NCBI GenBank assembly: GCA_026874595.1 | Contig: CM049311.1 | Span: forward strand, 6,487,676 to 6,551,675 | Direction: 5' to 3' | DNA from: Sipunculus nudus | Lineage: Eukaryota > Annelida > Sipuncula > Golfingiida > Sipunculidae | Length of the DNA stretch: 64,000 nucleotides | Shown: positions 58,182 through 64,000 of the stretch, piece after piece | Layout of the letters: each line of letters starts with the position of its first letter | Position numbering within the stretch: the first letter of the stretch is position 1 | Made by a program: the position numbers and the translations under genes | Notes under the pieces: generated by a model | The model's database searches: none | What the model was told of the DNA's origin: nothing | What the model saw: only the letters and a program-made list of their open reading frames with translations

Positions 58182-61100
58182 TGTATATTTATGGGCATGT
58201 TCGGGAGCATGTTTTTTAAGTTAAGTTATGATAAAGGCCAACATATCGCTTCGTAGGATCATACTTTGCTTATATAAAATCATTCGATTTAGGGCGGATC
58301 CATTCTTCGTAAACCAAACTTCAGTCAGGTTTCAGTTTCTTTGCCTGTTAGTGGGCAGTGTTTGAAAGGAACGCCCTGACAATCATGTAGCCTTCCATGC
58401 TGCCTTACGTATAACTGACGTCTGACCTGTCTCTTGGTTTCTTAAAAATAATAAATAATAATTTTAATCAGTGACAAGTAGGCGAAACTGGCCACTGAAA
58501 TACGATGAAGTATGCTACACATCAATCAATTACATAATGTTTTATAAAGATGTTAATCACATTAATTTATTATTTGCGGGCAGTTAGACTCAACATGACA
58601 TGGGAAATTACTACCATTTTTTATTTTGTAGTTATACTCACATATTTGCTACTTGCTAACAAAACCACACCGAAAAAAAATCACTCTACAGAAGCATATG
58701 TTCTCTTATGTTTTAGTATTTTGTTTTCTTTTTTTTAAAACTAGAGCCAAATCTTTGGTATAAATGTTGCCGACTGCTGCTATTGATTTAATCCATTCAC
58801 AGAAATCAATGGAGGCATCAAGAATGTTACATTTTATTCATACTCCTGTCTTTGAGTAGCTCATCTGGTTGCGTATTACTAAAGTCAAACACATATGTCC
58901 CTTATAGGTATTTTTTATTTATTTATTACAACATCTTCCAGGGTAGCCTTTTTCAGATTAAACATCTGTTTACAGAAGGGCCCTGTAAAACATATAGAAA
59001 CACTATACAATACAATTTTCAGTAGGTCCATTAAACTAAAATGACATCATACAATCACAGAAGATTAAGCGAAAGCGCAGTCACGCAAGCACACTTAAAG
59101 GTGAGATACAAATATATGTTTTTAGTATTGAGTTACATTGTAAAAAGTATGCAACAGAATTTCTAAAAGCATAAAACGAGGCTTGGTTAAAACTCAAAAA
59201 AGGCACCATATAGTGTACAACTGAAACAAAATGTGTATATAAAAGTTTAGATGATATGCGCATAAATACGGTACTTAACAGTTTAGATGCCTCTCAAATA
59301 TTAGTATTATTTAGCTATACAGGTAGAAAATAAAAGGAAATTATTCTACATTGGTTTTATATGCAAGAAAATATGAGCGCGCAAGGTATCACACAGAATG
59401 GCATGTTTATAGCTCACTCACTGCTTATTCTCTGCGATTTAATTTTTGTATCCGCGGAGTCGCCAAAGTTTTGTTATTGAAAGATTGCAACGTTTAATTG
59501 AAAATCAATTTCGAAGTGAATAAATATGATTTTACCTAATTTTTTTATTGACAGGTTTTCTCAACATATTGAAATGAATTGATGATCAATCTCATAAACA
59601 TTCTTGAAATGAAATTGGAGTGCAACTGAAAAAATGAATTGATCCAAGGTCTCAATATAGAACTACTTTAACGTAATCTCGCGCAAAAAATTCATGAGCA
59701 TTATCTGGGCAATCAAGCAATCAGTCTAGGATATATTTTTTATATTATTAATGTCAATTAATGAATAAAAATATCCTTTTTCAGTTAACCAGTAAACTAT
59801 AAATTTCCTCAAAACTTTTCAACTGCCAGTAATTCCCCAAGAAAATAGGGTTATATTCTACAGTTATTAGTTTTTTAACTATTCTTTATCCGTAAAATTA
59901 ATAAATACATATACCCATCCAAAAAAAAATGTACCAGGTTTAAAATGACAAATATTTTAACTAGTCTAATATGGATTTGAAGAAATTTTTGGAATGATTT
60001 TAAATTGAGAGGGATTTTGACTGACTCTGCATTCATTTCCGTCCAGCACTGTTGTGCGTAACTTTATTTTTTTAACACTTTACTAATCACTTAATGTCAA
60101 CTTAATCTCAACTTTGTTTATAGGGGTTATTCCCCTTATAATATACCTGTAACGTGGTGTGGTCATATACCTGTAATGTCATATTGCTGAATAAAAATGT
60201 TTCATATTTAAAGGTATATCTGTAGAGGAAATATGTTGGGCATCACCAGTTCCTTACTCTGAATCTTTTTTTTTTTGGTGGAAAAATGCACTCTGTCTCA
60301 GAGAAAACGCATCCCTTTTAACCTAAGATGTCCTGAATCATTTCTTAAATGTAAATATGGTGAATAATTTCTGATAGCTTTTGATTTGTTTTTCACATAT
60401 AACGTACGGCTCTAACGCATTACACGCCAAATGAGCCCAGCGTAGAGTTAATGGGTTAATGGAAACGCATTTGACGGAGGGCACACGGAGCGGTCATATA
60501 CACTTAACCATTAGTACGTGTCTTAGATCACACATATTTATATAGGAAAGGATGCTAATTTGTGAGTGGGCGATTAAGGTTTCCTACTTTGTAGAATAAG
60601 AAATAGTTTTTGTTTTATTTTCCAATGACCCTTCAAAATGCCATGGGAACCTGAAAAAAAACGTAATGTTTTCTTTGTCTGGAGGACGTTGCTTAAACAA
60701 TCCATTGAATCTATCAGTTTGAAATATACTATTTTCATCTGAGGTCATTAGGTGTTAAACTTTAACAGATCAATGCGAGCATTGTCACCGAAAGATGATG
60801 TTATTATGCAACAGAAATTAAAGCAAGGAAAATAAACAGCTGGTTTAATCAGGTCTGGGCGGGCAGAATGTGCGGATGACTGGAAATAAAAGATCCCACG
60901 CCTCGCATATATGGTTCAAGTCATATACTTGCCCAGGCACTTGGTATAAAAAAGCCGCATACCCAGTGATCAAATAGGAGAAATTACAAAAAAGTCACCT
61001 GGATGGACAAATAATATTACTAGCTGTTTTTGTTATACCTCTGCCAGAAAATTTAACATGGTTAAAAGCGTTTCATTCTTTTTACATTATATCACATACA

Positions 61101-63588
61101 TCATACTTAAAATGTTATGCATTGTTTATATCAAAATATACCTTTTGTTTTACACATTTGGCTGTCGTGTGCTTTATGTAAGCAAGTCAATTTGTTGTAC
61201 CTTCATCAAGAGTAAAGAAAGCATCTGCCTGTAACAATATTATAGGAGATCCATCAATCTGCAACAAATCCGTTTAGATTTAATATTGCAATTCAATGGG
61301 ATATAATTATGGAATCATGTTATTACCACTGTTATTTTTCAGGTTTCTATTTAATCTACTCGTTCCCACATCGTCAAGCCCCTATAGCCATGTTCCTATA
61401 TATATATATATATTACTCAATAACTGTCTTAAACTGAAAAAACAACGTCAGATTGGAATAGGATCGTTTACAGCCGGGCTATATGCATACAGTAGCCTAT
61501 GTCCGGCAGAGGACGTGGCATGGTCAATAAAACCTAAGGAATACCCTGCATCTCGTATATTGGGCAAATTTTCTAGCTGCAGGAATATAGGGCGTATTCT
61601 GAACATATTTGGATGGTATAAGATTAAGACACTAACAGCCCGTGAAGAGTGAGCAAACACCACCAGACGGACAAAGACTGAGTCATGCCCGGCTTATGTC
61701 GGATTTATACCTCAGATATCGGGGGAAAGTATAAAACATTGACTCTCCAAGTCGTCGAACGTGCCGTGATAGAACAGAACTCGGTTGACGAGGCGACTGG
61801 GTGCACGACAGTATCTGTGTTTACATAAACGTGGGACACAAGAACTGGTCAAACGAAATACCTGAATATTTAATGATAATATGCACGGCTTGGCGTTGTT
61901 TAACGAGTGTTGTCCGCCTGAGATACAGGTCAGAGAAACTGGTGACATCTCCCTCTGTCAGCATGGTCCGGTTGGTCTCAATACAGGGATCATTTCTTGA
62001 ACAGTTATACGTGACTACTGATACAGTTATAGACAGTGCCAATAAGGCTTACCCATATATATTCGTTTTGTTTTTTTAGGATTTTGGAAGGTTATTATAA
62101 AGAGTTAACTAAATTACACTCAGTGTACCACACACCTCCGCAAAAATAACAAACAAAAAATTAATTTTAAAGAGTTCACTAAATTGCACACAGTGGACCA
62201 CAAACCTCCGCCAAGATAACACATAAACTTATTTTACAATCCCATTTATCCTGACACTCCCCCAAATTTAATGGAAGTATCACCTGGCCCATGTCTCACC
62301 CAGCCAGGGTTTCATGGACTTCTTTACAGCTGTTTTTATTAGTGTGATCCTGCGTACAGACTCCAATACCCATAATAAAAATACACACAGATGATCAAAC
62401 ACGCGACAAACAAGGCCCCCTTGGAAGAGGTTAAATAGGTATAAATAGTTAAAAGATAAACGCTGAAAATTCTTCCCCGAACATGAATTTGACAATTTTT
62501 CAGTTTAGCGTTGTTGTGCATGTGACCCTAATTCCGTTATATGTCCCTATAAATATATACAGAATTTTTTTTCCAAGATGTTAAATACGTTTACAAGGAT
62601 AACCTGCGAGGTATGCTACTGCTTACCTCCTAGAAAAAAAATGTCCATCAATAGGGCCTTCTTAATGACGGAACATTTGTTTTACCATTAAAGCAACATT
62701 AATTTAATAAGTCCATGCAGGGGATCAAATGGCGTTTATATGTTGTATGGAATGGATTGCATTAAAAAATGCCCCCCAATTTCACCATCCCTGATCCGCC
62801 CCTCATCTATAGCACCTTCCTCTGCACCATCTGACAGTGTTATGACAAAAAATAGACATCTTATCTGTTTCCAAACATAATTAATATAGAATAAGATATA
62901 ACCTACTTAACTTCAGCAGGTATATTTTAATTTGATAAATAATGCTGTTTTAAACGACGCTACTGATAACAACTGCAAGCTGTCATTTCTTAGTATGTCA
63001 AATTCAAATTAAACAATGTTTGAGTTGCGACTTTTCTTGGTATCGCGGAGTCAAATTAATCACTGTCAGAGATGCAATTTTTTATTGTTTGAGACTCTAT
63101 CAGTTTGGCCCTTTTATCATTGTTTTTATATCACTCAAACAAAAACATATTCTTTGAAAGGCCACTTTTCATATAACATGTTACCAAACAATGCACACAG
63201 AGCTGAACAGCCATCACCCGTAATCTCATCGACGTTATTTAACTCGCATGTTCTCTGGAAGTCTACAAACACGTGACCACGGGGTTTCTTTTTCTACAAA
63301 TAGGCCAGTTCATAGATGAGGTTAATATAGAATTACACTTATGATATATTTTCTAGTTTGTCGGAAAAGTTTCCAGACTGAGGATAGGTTATCCCACTAC
63401 ACTGGCTATATTCGTATGAACACTTTATTTAACAATCCACACTGCTATATATACGTAAGCTAAAACATAGTTTAAAAATCAATATAACCGCATTTATTTA
63501 ACCTGAAGATGATAAATATTTAACTGATCAATCCACTTTGTCTATATTTTATGTCATTCAGTCTCATTTAAGCTCACAGGTTCCCCTT
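58182..63588. other. No gene recognised, 5.4 kb
   Basis: AT-rich sequence without clear repeats, which makes it the longest repeat-poor stretch here. Open frames near 61296-61652 (plus) and 61821-62042 (minus) were examined. The latter runs to a CAGGTATTT donor-like phrase near 61895 but has no recognisable domain. A short duplicated phrase (AGAGTTAACTAAATTACACT / AGAGTTCACTAAATTGCACA) occurs near 62100 and 62170. Confidence 0.45.
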
Positions 63589-63608
63589 TGACCTATGAAC
63601 TTTGACCT
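63589..63608 (-). promoter_or_regulatory. Three nuclear-receptor half-sites spaced by one base (DR1-DR1)
   Basis: The minus strand reads AGGTCA-A-AGTTCA-T-AGGTCA. DR1 is the arrangement bound by RXR homodimers, HNF4 and PPAR/RXR in animals. Two perfect half-sites and one close variant lie in perfect register. Occupancy is unknown and no gene start is recognised nearby. Confidence 0.4.
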
Positions 63609-64000
63609 ATGATTGGCGTTTTCATCCCATTCTCGTTAAGAGACCTCTCTTCTTTTAGTATCTGTCTCCTGTTTTGAATATCTGCCAAAATATAACTTTA
63701 CTAGATTTGATTATCTTGCTAGTTCTTTGTGAGCTCAGGGGTATGAAGAAATGCCGACCCTGCCCTTTTGGGTTATGACCAGGTATAGGAATGAACGATG
63801 GTAGCTGAAATATTCTAATGTGAATGTATCGGGAGTACCTGATGTTTTAAAGTTTTATTATATTTACACTTTGAATGCCGGTATATAATCTTACAAGGTA
63901 ATTCAACCCATAAACAGTCCACAATCTTGAAACTTGAGTCCAACAATAAACGAGGTTTATCATGCTACTGACAAGAGACAAGGTTATGAAGAGATATCGG
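63609..64000. other. No gene recognised
   Basis: Nothing identifiable was seen before the window edge. Confidence 0.5.

Noticed and set aside
61821-62042. Minus-strand frame ending near a CAGGTATTT donor as an exon
   Set aside because: No acceptor, no recognisable domain, and similar open frames occur on the opposite strand.
62795-62815. CCCTGATCCGCCCCTC as a second hAT-like MITE end
   Set aside because: No matching inverted end was found upstream.

Overview
This window looks like intergenic or intronic DNA from an AT-rich metazoan genome, most likely a marine bivalve mollusc. That assignment is an inference. It rests on (AT)n microsatellites, Helitron-like elements with central ~340-bp tandem repeats and GTCCGTC-rich ends, and a degenerate Ty3/Gypsy-type gag. 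I found no intact protein-coding gene, no functional tRNA, rRNA or snRNA gene, no CRISPR array and no bacterial-type feature. Long open frames are either shadows of tandem repeats whose period is a multiple of three or short unrecognised frames. One possible exon (about 16.4-16.65 kb, ending at a GTAAGT) is listed at low confidence.

Layout. 2.4-5.3 kb: remains of an LTR retrotransposon, with 5' LTR, tRNA-Pro primer-binding site and a broken gag. The gag is interrupted by an antisense solo LTR of the same family flanked by AAAT. 8.3-8.8 kb: a complete miniature LTR element (TRIM) on the minus strand with LTRs, PBS, polypurine tract and ATAA target duplication; its LTRs carry a tRNA-like polymerase III promoter. 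11.6 kb: a hAT-like MITE. 13.7-14.7 kb: fourteen copies of a 66-bp minisatellite. 17.4 kb and 46.2 kb: two different tRNA-headed SINE-like sequences. 20.65-22.2 kb and 55.9-57.3 kb: two oppositely oriented Helitron-like repeats. 23.0-25.3 kb: a 19-bp satellite with higher-order structure and an inverted patch. 25.5-26.0 kb: a long-TIR MITE. 26.4-27.5 kb: a 58-bp satellite.

27.6-31.2 kb: a 3.6-kb foldback-type DNA transposon with ~420-bp inverted ends, an exact 8-bp target duplication and a core of 17 satellite units. 33-38 kb: small hairpins and a 17-bp satellite. 40.6-41.4 kb: a (CT)n tract of ~840 bp. 48.0-49.5 kb: a tandem segmental duplication. 50.6-51.3 kb: an (AAT)/(ATT) palindrome and a 21-bp GTGCGCAC array. 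52.5-53.8 kb: a 278-bp repeat, a compact foldback element and a T-rich minisatellite. 54.5-55.4 kb: a GC-rich island full of TCCGTG/CACGGA. 55.5-58.1 kb: two inverted partial LTRs with a Helitron-like element between them.

How the parts relate. The 3.5-kb retrotransposon and the 8.5-kb TRIM share the same PBS, the same terminal TGTTAC/GTAACA and the same 4-bp target duplication length. This suggests that the TRIM is mobilised by the autonomous family. Several non-autonomous elements have independently acquired tandem-repeat cores, so element-borne satellite growth is the main theme of this window.
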